A stretch of 38,629 nucleotides of DNA from Methylobacter sp. (GCA_030653985.1 JAURYJ010000025.1:1-38629), one strand, 5' to 3'. Positions 1 through 7,817 are shown, counted from the first letter of the stretch. The notes: generated by a model not told the origin, from the sequence alone. Made by a program: numbers and translations.

Positions 1-1
1 C

Positions 2-124
2 TTGCGAATAAGAGCATGGACTTGTGCCGAGTGTGGCACTACGCATGATAGAGATATGAATGCGGCAAAGAACATTCTCGCGCTTGGGCATAAGCGTCTA
101 GCGGTAGGAATCCCCGTCCTTTAG
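2..124 (+). CDS. tnpB: C-terminal end of an IS200/IS605-family TnpB (partial)
   Basis: The window opens inside this gene, so only about 40 codons are visible. The frame reads a zinc-ribbon half (TCAECGTTHDRDMNAAKNIL), the usual TnpB end with a CxxC pair followed by H-DRD-NAA-NI. It stops at TAG 122-124. The last codons lie inside the right-end hairpin of the element (112-131), which is normal for IS605-type elements. TnpB is an RNA-guided nuclease encoded by the transposon. Whether the full protein is intact cannot be seen here. Confidence 0.85.
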   Translation: MRIRAWTCAECGTTHDRDMNAAKNILALGHKRLAVGIPVL

Positions 125-141
125 GTCGGGGAGGATGTCAA
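112..141 (+). repeat. IS200/IS605-type right-end hairpin, copy 1
   Basis: A hairpin with CCCC and GGGG arms (112-115 and 128-131) around the loop gtcctttaggtc overlaps the tnpB stop codon and is followed by GAGGATGTCAA. Subterminal hairpins of this kind are the transposase recognition structures at the right end of IS200/IS605 elements. The element appears to end near 141, because MocR-like coding sequence starts just after. Confidence 0.65.
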
Positions 142-250
142 TGATGACAATGAAACTACGCAAGCCATCAGACTAGGCTTTGCCAGCCTGAATAAGCTTG
201 AATTAACAGAAGGTATTCACCGTCTTAAACGTGTCTTGAAGGTGCTATAA
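134..250 (+). pseudogene. 3' fragment of a MocR/PdxR-type GntR-family regulator
   Basis: The codons from about 140 to the TAA at 248-250 read NDDNETTQAIRLGFASLNKL followed by ELTEGIHRLKRVL and a short tail. This matches the C-terminus of aminotransferase-like GntR (MocR) regulators, where IRLGFA and an E-L-EG--RL helix end the protein. Only about 37 codons are present, directly after the IS605 right end. The simplest reading is that the element inserted into or deleted the rest of the gene. The fragment has no visible start or ribosome-binding site. The match is from memory of the family, without an alignment. Confidence 0.6.
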
Positions 251-292
251 CGGTCACCTGGACCAGCTAGATTTATCAGTTTTTCCGTAAAA

Positions 293-312
293 CCCCTTCC
301 TTCAGGTCGGGG
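293..312 (+). repeat. IS200/IS605-type right-end hairpin, copy 2
   Basis: This is a second copy of the same 20-bp hairpin, with CCCC/GGGG arms and loop ttccttcaggtc. It lies 43 bp after the stop of the MocR fragment. No tnpB frame of any length ends here, so it is probably a solo or decayed element end. Confidence 0.5.
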
Positions 313-369
313 ATGTAAGGATGCTCTTGATTTTTCTTTTTCAGAGTTGTATGGTCATTTCGTGCTGAT

Positions 370-433
370 GGCGCTAGTCGCCCTAAGTTAGCATGATACT
401 TTCATAGCGGCGGGAATCGCCGGTACTGCTAAC
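370..433 (+). ncRNA. Candidate structured RNA, possibly an omega-RNA scaffold remnant
   Basis: Three stems can be drawn by eye. GGCG/CGCC closes on ctagt at 370-382. GTTAGCA (387-393) pairs with TGCTAAC (427-433). Inside that stem, CGGCG (408-412) pairs with CGCCG (418-422). The stretch lies about 70 nt upstream of another IS605-type right-end hairpin (501-520). That is where TnpB guide RNAs (omega or re-RNAs) are encoded. Function is inferred from position and structure only. Confidence 0.3.
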
Positions 434-500
434 TGAGGCACTGTTAGCCAAGTCAGAGAACGTAAATTGCTGTTCTTGCTCGTGCCATTGACGTTAGAAG

Positions 501-530
501 CCCCGTTCTTTAGGTCGGGGTAATTCACAA
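501..530 (+). repeat. IS200/IS605-type right-end hairpin, copy 3, with a tnpB-like tail
   Basis: The CCCC (501-504) and GGGG (517-520) arms flank gttctttaggtc, followed by TAATTCACAA. The frame across it reads VPLTLEAPFFRSG and stops, an ending I associate with decayed TnpB C-termini. With copies 1 and 2 this makes three related element ends within 420 bp. Confidence 0.5.
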
Positions 531-639
531 TTCTGGAGGTTACAACTAGACCAGTAAACCGTTAGTATTCATTCTAGCATTATCACTGGGGACATCTCCG
601 CAGGAATTTTTAAACGACAAAAAGGAAAATTTCAAGATT

Positions 640-1422
640 ATGACTGATACCTTTCACATTGAAAAATCCGAACTTATCGCCAAGGCACATCAGCAGATGC
701 AACAGGTACTGCCGGATAACTCGTGGAGTATTCGAGAAAAACTGGCACTCACTTGTCGCATTCTGTTCGATGCGGGCCATGATTCGGGCTTGGCAGGACA
801 AATCACCGCCAGAGCTGAGCATTCTGGCACCTATTACACGCAACCCTTCGGTCTGGGTTTTGATGAAATTACGCCGTCTAACCTAGTGCTGGTAGATGAG
901 GATTTGAACGTGATGGGCGGCTCGGGCATGGCCAATCCAGCCAATCGTTTTCATAGCTGGGTCTATCGTGCACGCCCTGATGTTAATTGCATCATACATA
1001 CTCATCCACTGCATATTGCGACCCTGTCTATGCTGGAAATACCGTTAGTGGTGTCGCATATGGATATCTGCCCCTTGTTTGATGATTGCGCCTTTCTGAA
1101 AGACTGGCCGGGTATACCGGTGGGCAATGAGGAAGGCGAAATTATCTCGGCCGCCCTTGGTGACAAACGTGCTTTGTTGTTGTCCCATCATGGTCAATTA
1201 GTCGTGGGCACCACCGTTGAAGAGGCTTGCGGACTCGCCATACTTTTTGAGCGCGCAGCAAAAATGCAGCTGCTTGCTTTGGCTTCTGGCGATATTAAAC
1301 CGATCCCGAAAAAATTGGGCATTGAGGCACATGACTGGATTTCCACCGCAAAACGTAACCAGACCGCCTTTGCATATTATGCCCGCCGTGCCTTGCGAGC
1401 CCATCCCGATTGCCTAAATTGA
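640..1422 (+). CDS. Class II aldolase/adducin-family protein
   Basis: This 260-residue protein has the class II aldolase fold, which uses a divalent metal to act on sugar phosphates or related hydroxy acids. Visible signatures are the metal-binding HTHP motif at residues 120-123 and the second histidine segment SHHGQLVVG around 182-190. IREKLALTCRILFDAGHDSG near the N-terminus is the usual opening helix. AAGGAAAA lies 11-15 nt upstream of the ATG. A DapA-superfamily gene follows 75 nt downstream and a terminator closes the pair, so the two probably share a transcript and a pathway. The substrate cannot be read from the sequence. The family also includes fuculose/ribulose-phosphate aldolases and decarboxylases, so a specific name would be a guess. 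Confidence 0.85.
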   Translation: MTDTFHIEKSELIAKAHQQMQQVLPDNSWSIREKLALTCRILFDAGHDSGLAGQITARAEHSGTYYTQPFGLGFDEITPSNLVLVDEDLNVMGGSGMANPANRFHSWVYRARPDVNCIIHTHPLHIATLSMLEIPLVVSHMDICPLFDDCAFLKDWPGIPVGNEEGEIISAALGDKRALLLSHHGQLVVGTTVEEACGLAILFERAAKMQLLALASGDIKPIPKKLGIEAHDWISTAKRNQTAFAYYARRALRAHPDCLN

Positions 1423-1497
1423 ATGTTTCGATAAGCAATTTAGCCCAAATATAGTTTATGTAGGTCATTTTTTCACTCACCACAAGGACTTAATATC

Positions 1498-2388
1498 ATG
1501 TCAAAAAATCTGTTCAAAGGTATCATCTCTTATCCCATCACACCTTTTCTTGCAGGAGATGGAGGGGTTGATATTAAAACGCTAGAGCAACTCATTGATC
1601 GTCTTATCGAGGACGGCTCCCATGCCATTGCTCCACTAGGTAGCACTGGCGAAAGTGCATACCTGAACGATGAGGAATGGAATACCGTGGCCGAAGCCTC
1701 GGTAAAACAAGTCGCGAAACGCGTACCGACTGTGGTTGGGATATCCGATCTGACGACTCAAAACGCAGTGCGCCGGGCAAAGTTTGCCGAAAAAGTAGGG
1801 GCAGACTCAGTAATGGTTTTACCTATTTCTTATTGGAAGCTGACGGAGCGGGAAATTTTTCAGCATTACGCTTCTATCAGCGAGGCTATCAGCATTCCAG
1901 TGATGTTATATAACAACCCGGCTACCAGCGGCCTGGATTTGTCACCCGAGTTAATCGTGCGCATCATCAAGGAGATTGATAACGTGACCATGGTTAAGGA
2001 AAGCTCTGGCGATATTCAACGCATGCATCGCATTTCTCAGCTTTCCAATGCAGAAATCCCCTTCTATAACGGTAGTAATCCGTTGGCACTGGAAGCTTTT
2101 GCCGCGGGCGCTGTCGGCTGGTGTACCGCTGCACCCAACCTGATTCCTGCCTGGCCGCTGAGGCTATATGAAGCGAGCCTGGCTGGTGATTTAAAGCAGG
2201 CGCGCGAAGTATTCTACAAACAGCTCCCGTTGCTGCAATTTATTCTTAAGGGTGGCTTACCTACGACGATCAAAGCCGGCCTGCAAGTGCGCGGATTTGA
2301 TGCAGGCATTCCCCGTAAGCCTTTGCTGCCACTGGATTCTGCCGGTAAAAATGAATTGGCGGCATTGATTAAACAATTAAATGGTTAA
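1498..2388 (+). CDS. DapA-superfamily (dihydrodipicolinate synthase/N-acetylneuraminate lyase) aldolase or dehydratase
   Basis: This is a 296-residue TIM-barrel class I enzyme of the DHDPS/NAL superfamily. The GSTGE motif (48-52) binds the pyruvate or keto-acid carboxylate. Tyr138 in YNNP and Lys167 in VKESSGD are the expected catalytic tyrosine and Schiff-base lysine. The loop after YNNP reads ATSG, without the arginine that binds aspartate semialdehyde in true DapA. I therefore read it as a sugar-acid or keto-acid aldolase rather than lysine biosynthesis. It follows the class II aldolase gene and is the last gene before a terminator. CACAAGGACTTAATATC precedes the ATG, giving an AAGGA ribosome-binding site. 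Confidence 0.85.
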   Translation: MSKNLFKGIISYPITPFLAGDGGVDIKTLEQLIDRLIEDGSHAIAPLGSTGESAYLNDEEWNTVAEASVKQVAKRVPTVVGISDLTTQNAVRRAKFAEKVGADSVMVLPISYWKLTEREIFQHYASISEAISIPVMLYNNPATSGLDLSPELIVRIIKEIDNVTMVKESSGDIQRMHRISQLSNAEIPFYNGSNPLALEAFAAGAVGWCTAAPNLIPAWPLRLYEASLAGDLKQAREVFYKQLPLLQFILKGGLPTTIKAGLQVRGFDAGIPRKPLLPLDSAGKNELAALIKQLNG

Positions 2389-2394
2389 AACTTA

Positions 2395-2426
2395 CGCCAA
2401 GGACATTAGTCCTTGGCGAATTTTTT
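2395..2426 (+). terminator. Rho-independent terminator after the aldolase pair
   Basis: CGCCAAGGAC pairs perfectly with GTCCTTGGCG (10 bp) around an ATTA loop, followed by AA and six T. It starts 7 nt after the stop of the DapA-like gene. Confidence 0.9.
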
Positions 2427-2528
2427 GAGAATACACTATCTGTGGATTAACCCAAGAACCGCTCATCCAGCGTTGGGTGGCGCTAAATAATCACTACCGC
2501 CTGATGGCGTTTAGTCAATGAACGGCAA

Positions 2529-2569
2529 GAGTGCAAGCTCTGCTTGCAAGGCAGGCGAAGCCTGCACTC
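2529..2569. repeat. Double-hairpin palindromic repeat
   Basis: Outer arms GAGTGCA/TGCACTC enclose two smaller hairpins, GCAAG-ctct-GCTTGC and GCAGGC-ga-AGCCTGC. It sits between the terminator of the aldolase pair and the 3' end of cmoB. It has the form of a dispersed REP/BIME-like element; no second copy of this family is in the window. Confidence 0.6.
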
Positions 2570-2580
2570 CACCCCCAATT

Positions 2581-3588
2581 CTACGCCGCATTGGCAATAA
2601 TCATAGCCCGCTTCGGCGCCGGCAAGCCTTCGCAGGTCAGTTGCGGATTTTCCGCATCCAGAAAATCTTTCAGCGAATGAAAAGTCATCCATTCCGTAGT
2701 CCGCTGCTCTTCAATGCTGGTTACGGTGACATCGACCAGGCGGATATTTTTAAAGCCGCAGCGTTTTAACCAGCTGATCAGGGTGTCGCAGCTGGGCAGG
2801 AACCAGACGTTGCGCATTCTGGCATAACGATCTTCCGGCAGTAAAACCTCACCCAGGCCGCCATCAATAACCAGCGTTTCCAGTACCAGTTCACCGCCGG
2901 ATTTCAGGCAGTCTCTTAATTCCAGCAGATGATCAATCGGCGAACGGCGATGGTAGAGCACCCCCATCGAAAATACCGTGTCGAATGCCTTCAAACCATA
3001 AGGCAGGTCTTCTATGCCCAATGGCAAAACGTAAACCGGCGCTTCGCCATACAATTTTCTAACCAAATGAAATTGCATCACATTGAGCAGCATGGGGTCG
3101 ATGCCGACCACCATTTTTGCCCCGGCGCCCAGCATACGCCAGCAGTGGTAGCCGTTGCCGCAACCGACATCCAGCACCAAACGATGCTCTAACGGCGCGA
3201 TATGGTCTTTTAGCCGCTCCCACTTCCAGTCCGAACGCCATTCGGTGTCTATATCGATGCCGAAGAGGTTGTAAGGGCCTTTACGCCAGGGACGCAGGGC
3301 TTTTAACTGGCTTTGTAGGGGCGACTTTAGTCGCCCAGGGCGACTAAAGTCGCCCCCACAATACTCGTCCGGCAGTTCATCCGAATGGCCTATTTGCACT
3401 GCATCGGCATCCAGCACTCGATGTGCGGTCGGTATGTGTGGCACGCCATCGACTAAAGCCTGCCACTGCGCCAAATCGCCATGCTTGCTTTGATCAAGGC
3501 TGTGTTCAAGCTGTTGCGGCAGCATTTTTGCCCAAGCCTCGGCCTTGGCGTCGATCAATGCATCATATAAGGGTTGGTAGTCGATCAT
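2581..3588 (-). CDS. cmoB: tRNA U34 carboxymethyltransferase CmoB
   Basis: CmoB transfers the carboxymethyl group from carboxy-S-adenosylmethionine (made by CmoA) to 5-hydroxyuridine at tRNA position 34, giving cmo5U for wobble decoding. The 335-residue product shows the family's PWRKGP, DTEWRSDWKWER, the SAM-binding LDVGCGNGYH, and MGVLYHRRSP. The C-terminus carries EEQRTTEWM and PAPKRAMIIA. Its ATG overlaps the cmoA stop (ATGA, 3585-3588), so the two are translationally coupled. It is a little longer than E. coli CmoB (323). The extra residues (CGGDFSRPGRLKSPLQ, just before the PWRKGP segment) are encoded by a 47-bp palindromic repeat inserted in frame. Confidence 0.97.
   Translation of the reverse strand: MIDYQPLYDALIDAKAEAWAKMLPQQLEHSLDQSKHGDLAQWQALVDGVPHIPTAHRVLDADAVQIGHSDELPDEYCGGDFSRPGRLKSPLQSQLKALRPWRKGPYNLFGIDIDTEWRSDWKWERLKDHIAPLEHRLVLDVGCGNGYHCWRMLGAGAKMVVGIDPMLLNVMQFHLVRKLYGEAPVYVLPLGIEDLPYGLKAFDTVFSMGVLYHRRSPIDHLLELRDCLKSGGELVLETLVIDGGLGEVLLPEDRYARMRNVWFLPSCDTLISWLKRCGFKNIRLVDVTVTSIEEQRTTEWMTFHSLKDFLDAENPQLTCEGLPAPKRAMIIANAA
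3314..3360. repeat. 47-bp near-perfect palindrome inserted in frame within cmoB
   Basis: Two 23-nt arms with one mismatch surround a single central base. Each arm is itself a small palindrome (GGGCGACT-tt-AGTCGCCC). The outer ends are TGTAGGGG and CCCCCACA. Related copies lie between genes at 8406-8430 (half) and 17108-17153 (diverged, full length). In cmoB it is read through and adds about 16 residues. Confidence 0.9.
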
Positions 3589-4316
3589 TTCAAGGCAATC
3601 ATTGAGGCAAAATTGAAATATTGGAACCAGACTTCGGCGCTGCTGAATCCGACTTGGAGCAAGCGGTTTTGATGCTGAATAAAGGTTTCAGCAATCAACA
3701 CATTTTCCAGCGCGGTGCGTTTCTGGCTGATTTCCAGGTCGCTGTAACCTTGCGCTTTTTTAAAGGCGTGATGCATTTGGGTCTGCAATTCCTGCTGCCT
3801 ATCATCATCGAATTTAAGTTTTTCCGACAAGATTAATATGCCGCCAGGCAATAGTCCCCGGTAGATTTTTTGCAAAAAATCGAGCCGATCTTCAAGCGGA
3901 ATAAACTGCAAGGTAAAGTTTAAGACAACCACCGAGGCATTTTCTATCGCAAGTTCTCGAATATCGGCGCACACCACATCGACGGCAACCGTGGCCTGAT
4001 CTTTTTGCAATGCTTGCTGAAAGCCTGTCACCATCGCCGGAGAATTATCGACAGCTATGATGCGGCAATCTTTAGCTTCAATCTGATGGCGCATCGATAA
4101 GGTCGCCGCACCTAAAGAGCAGCCCAGGTCGTAACAAACACTATGTTCGCGAGCAAAACGTCCAGCCAAAAGACCTATCGCGGCAATAATGGCCTTATAA
4201 CCGGGAACGGATCGCTGGATCATATCCGGGAAAACACTGACGACTGTTTCGTCAAACTTAAAAGCACCGACTTCGCCAACGGGACTGGCATAGATGGAGT
4301 CTTTGAGGGAATTCAT
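3585..4316 (-). CDS. cmoA: Carboxy-S-adenosyl-L-methionine synthase CmoA
   Basis: CmoA converts SAM and prephenate to carboxy-SAM, the donor used by CmoB in the next gene. From the ATG at 4316 the product is 243 residues, close to E. coli CmoA (247). It begins MNSLKDSIYASPVGEVGAF and carries the SAM-binding segment YDLGCSLGAATLSM and the later FTLQFIPLEDR. A longer in-frame reading to 4415 exists. I reject it because AAGGAAATTTG stands directly before 4316, homologues start here, and the extra region belongs to a structured leader shared with fabD. It overlaps cmoB by 4 nt. Confidence 0.96.
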   Translation of the reverse strand: MNSLKDSIYASPVGEVGAFKFDETVVSVFPDMIQRSVPGYKAIIAAIGLLAGRFAREHSVCYDLGCSLGAATLSMRHQIEAKDCRIIAVDNSPAMVTGFQQALQKDQATVAVDVVCADIRELAIENASVVVLNFTLQFIPLEDRLDFLQKIYRGLLPGGILILSEKLKFDDDRQQELQTQMHHAFKKAQGYSDLEISQKRTALENVLIAETFIQHQNRLLQVGFSSAEVWFQYFNFASMIALK

Positions 4317-4495
4317 CAAATTTCCTTGCGGGTCTGAAACCTCCCTCTTCAGGGGGATTATGTGAATTTGACAACGATACACCGGCATCGTTATCCTTTT
4401 TGGTAACCTCTTCATTTACGCAGAGGAACAATCCACCGGCCTCTAGCCGTCTACAGGTTATTCAACGGATGAGCTTGGATATGGATTGAAATATG
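4317..4495 (-). promoter_or_regulatory. Structured cmoA leader shared with fabD (candidate cis-regulatory RNA)
   Basis: Read on the minus strand, this leader runs from CATATTTCAATCCA to the cmoA ATG and matches the fabD leader at 36531-36713 almost throughout. Stems seen: P1 CAATCCAT (4488-4481) with GTGGATTG (4436-4429); P2 CCGT (4468-4465) with ACGG (4450-4447); P3 CCTCT (4426-4422) with AGAGG (4411-4407); P4 GTTACC with GGATAAC; a C-rich/G-rich hairpin just before the ribosome-binding site. Conserved blocks include AGAGGCCGGTGGATTG, GAGGTTACC and ATCGTTGTCAA. P2 and P3 have different bases but the same pairing in the two copies. The ligand or factor is unknown, and I do not match it to any riboswitch class I know. 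Confidence 0.7.
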
Positions 4496-4543
4496 AATTT
4501 AACAAGAAAATTGCACAGGGCGGAATAACTAGCGAATGAATAA

Positions 4544-4566
4544 GAGCGACCAACCGGTCGCCCTTA
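4544..4566. repeat. REP-like hairpin (GCGACC/GGTCGC family)
   Basis: GCGACC-aacc-GGTCGC lies 25 bp downstream of mlaC on the minus strand. Related copies are at 7793-7817 and 26036-26061. It lies between mlaC and the cmoA leader and could also reduce read-through. Confidence 0.6.
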
Positions 4567-4590
4567 CGAAGGGCAAGCTTCCTATTAAAG

Positions 4591-5235
4591 TTAGGATCTT
4601 GCTTTAGATCTTACCGCCAATGCTTCAGCATTACGCTTAGCCAGGTTATCAATAACGGCGTTTAATGAACCTTTGCTTTGAACTTCATTGGTGAAGGTGG
4701 TGCGATAATTAGTTACCAGACTCACACCTTCAATCATAATGTCGTAGGCTTTCCATTCGCCGTTGCTTAGCAGCATCCGGTAATTAACGCCGATAGGTTG
4801 GATACCGGGCTGCAACACTTCTGTTTTTACAATCACTTTTGTTGCGTCACCTTCCATGTCAAGCGGTAGGAATCGAACCGACCAATCCTTAAATTCCACA
4901 AAAGCACGGGAATAGGTTCTTACTAACAGCGTTTGGAATTCATGTTTAAAACGTGCACGTTCATCATTAGTCGCGGTTCTCCAAAGCTTTCCGAGTACTA
5001 ATGCCGCAATCCTGTCAAAATCGGTATGTGGATAAATGGCCTTGTTAACGAATTCTGTAATCTTGGCAAAATCGGTGGTGAATGACTTATCCTGCATCCT
5101 TTCCTGCAATTGCATCGAAGCTACGTTGATCGCCTGTTGCGGCGGCAATAACTCAGCTGCGATAACCTTAGTGACAGGCATTAAACCGAGTAATACCACG
5201 AGTAAACCCACTATTGAAACTTGCTTAGCTTTCAT
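4591..5235 (-). CDS. mlaC: MlaC/Ttg2D-family periplasmic phospholipid-binding protein
   Basis: This 214-residue protein has an N-terminal signal peptide (basic MKAK, a hydrophobic stretch to about residue 22, then VIAAE). The MlaC domain follows, with the characteristic FVNKAIYPHTDFDRIAALVLG and a segment on FKHEFQTLLVRTYSRAFVEF. MlaC shuttles phospholipids between the outer-membrane MlaA complex and the inner-membrane MlaFEDB transporter. The other mla genes are not beside it, so it is either a stand-alone copy or split from the operon. It is divergent from hemB and upstream of cmoA-cmoB on the same strand. Confidence 0.92.
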   Translation of the reverse strand: MKAKQVSIVGLLVVLLGLMPVTKVIAAELLPPQQAINVASMQLQERMQDKSFTTDFAKITEFVNKAIYPHTDFDRIAALVLGKLWRTATNDERARFKHEFQTLLVRTYSRAFVEFKDWSVRFLPLDMEGDATKVIVKTEVLQPGIQPIGVNYRMLLSNGEWKAYDIMIEGVSLVTNYRTTFTNEVQSKGSLNAVIDNLAKRNAEALAVRSKARS

Positions 5236-5341
5236 AAAACCCTCAAAATCAAACTAACGAATATGTTTACTGTTTAAATATCAGAGTGGTGTTCCCTGAT
5301 ACAATAAATTTTCTGTGCTTAGAATCTCCACAGAAATTTAA

Positions 5342-6379
<1,038 letters not shown>

Positions 6380-6425
6380 TTCGAACGTATGATTTAATTC
6401 AATAACTTAAGGTGGAGCTTATTTC

Positions 6426-6958
6426 ATGTCAGAAGATATCTTAATCACCGAAAAAAGAAAATTCCATATTGAGGAAGCTATTCTGGTTTTGCTGCTGATA
6501 CTGTCACTGGTCGGTATTGGCATCATGGACTTTTCCCCCGCCGATGGCTATTTTTACTGGCTGATTCTGGTTTTTGTCTTTTGCCTGTTTGCGATGATTA
6601 TCGGCTGGCTGCAATCCAAACATCGTAGCGACGATGTTTGGATTATCCTGCGAGAGCAGTCCATACATTGGGGGACATCGTTGCTGGTGGTTGGCGGTGC
6701 CTTTATCATTCATCATTCCGGACGGATAGCCGAAGAAGATGCAGGACTGATTATCCTGCTTATTTTGTCGCTTTCAACTATGCTCGACGGTCTGCGCGTA
6801 GGCTGGCGCTTCAGTCTGGTCGGACTTTTTCTGGGCGTTGCTGCGGTTGTTTCCGTTTATACCGCGCATTTTCTCTGGATAGAGATGGGTATCGCTATTT
6901 TGATCGTTACGGCGACTATTTTCTGGGAATTACACATGGAAAAACAAGCACAATCATG
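6426..6958 (+). CDS. Six-helix inner-membrane protein of unknown function
   Basis: This 177-residue protein is almost entirely membrane segments. Hydrophobic stretches lie at roughly residues 17-35, 42-62, 82-98, 107-121, 128-149 and 150-168. A short charged N-terminus (SEDILITEKRKFHIEE) and loops rich in charged residues separate them. I recognise no catalytic or transport motif. AAGGTGGAG precedes the ATG by about 9 nt. It lies 46 nt after hemB, and its TGA (6957-6959) overlaps the aroE ATG (6956), so it is translated with aroE. The context suggests a conserved housekeeping neighbour, but no function can be assigned. Confidence 0.85.
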
Positions 6959-7789
6959 ACACAACTAGATCGCTACGCTGTATTTGGCCACCCTATCAAA
7001 CACAGCAAATCACCCCGCATTCATCGACTTTTTGCCGAACAAACCGGACAAACACTGGAATACACAACTCAAGATGTTCCCGCCGAACAATTTCAGCGCG
7101 CCGTTACCACCTTTTTTGCTGGAGGCGGCAAAGGCCTAAATTGCACGGTACCGCTTAAAGAACTCGCCTGGAACTACGTCGCCCATAAAACCGAACGCGC
7201 TCAACTGAGCAAAGCCGTCAACACGCTCGCACTCCAGGCGGACGGCTCTCTGTTAGGCGACAACACCGACGGCATCGGCCTGGTAACTGACTTGACCATC
7301 AATCATGGCATCGTCTTATCGGACAGCCGCATATTGATTTTGGGTGCAGGCGGTGCCAGTCGCGGCATCATAGCCCCGATTCTTGAGCAATCCCCGCACA
7401 CCCTTGTTATCGCCAACCGTACCATTGATAAAGCCGTCAAGCTGGCCGCCGAATTTGACAACGACAGCTCAATCACCGGCTGCGGTTTTGAGGCCTTAAA
7501 AAACCGGCAATTCGACTTGATTTTAAACGCGACATCCGCCAGTTTAAGCGGCCAGTTGCCGCCACTGCCGACCGCTTTACTGGCTAAAAATGGCGTGTGT
7601 TACGATCTCGCCTACGGCAACGAGCCGACCGCTTTTGTGCGCTGGGGACAGGACAACCATGCGCTAAAAAGCCTGGATGGTCTGGGTATGTTGGTTGAAC
7701 AGGCGGCAGAGGCTTTTTTTATCTGGCGCGGCGTTCGTCCGAAGACTCGACCGGTTATTGAGCTGTTGAATTCAGAGCGGAAACCTTGA
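6956..7789 (+). CDS. aroE: Shikimate dehydrogenase
   Basis: AroE reduces 3-dehydroshikimate to shikimate with NADPH in aromatic amino-acid synthesis. From ATG 6956 it is 277 residues, the usual size. It starts MTQLDRYAVFGHPIKHSKSP, where the serines bind shikimate. The catalytic lysine is in NCTVPLKEL and the paired aspartate in GDNTDGIG. The NADP fold shows LGAGGASRGI and ANRT. A longer frame extends far upstream inside the preceding gene; I choose 6956 because homologues begin here and the ATGA overlap implies coupling. NCTVPLKEL differs slightly from the common NVTVPFKE but keeps the lysine. Confidence 0.96.
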   Translation: MTQLDRYAVFGHPIKHSKSPRIHRLFAEQTGQTLEYTTQDVPAEQFQRAVTTFFAGGGKGLNCTVPLKELAWNYVAHKTERAQLSKAVNTLALQADGSLLGDNTDGIGLVTDLTINHGIVLSDSRILILGAGGASRGIIAPILEQSPHTLVIANRTIDKAVKLAAEFDNDSSITGCGFEALKNRQFDLILNATSASLSGQLPPLPTALLAKNGVCYDLAYGNEPTAFVRWGQDNHALKSLDGLGMLVEQAAEAFFIWRGVRPKTRPVIELLNSERKP

Positions 7790-7792
7790 AAT

Positions 7793-7817
7793 GGGCGACC
7801 CGCCGGTCGCTCCTACA
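7793..7817. repeat. REP-like hairpin carrying the stop codon of the gamma carbonic anhydrase gene
   Basis: GCGACC-cgcc-GGTCGC (7795-7810) followed by TCCTACA lies between the convergent aroE and gamma-carbonic anhydrase genes. It is the same family as 4544-4566 and 26036-26061. The minus-strand stop TAG (7815-7813) lies within the repeat's conserved flank. Confidence 0.65.

Noticed and set aside
1..530. CRISPR array suggested by three similar hairpins
   Set aside because: The spacing is irregular (about 180-210 bp) and the hairpins are transposon ends, not direct repeats with unique spacers.
3189..3347. Open frames on the plus strand across cmoB
   Set aside because: They are antisense shadows, partly created by the palindrome; cmoB on the other strand has full family similarity.
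4317..4415. N-terminal extension of CmoA by 33 codons
   Set aside because: It has no similarity to CmoA, the ribosome-binding site is at the inner ATG, and the same DNA is a structured leader also present before fabD.
4866..4885. tRNA-like stretch with GGAATCGAACC
   Set aside because: It lies in the mlaC coding sequence and no cloverleaf can be drawn; I found no tRNA or rRNA gene in the window.
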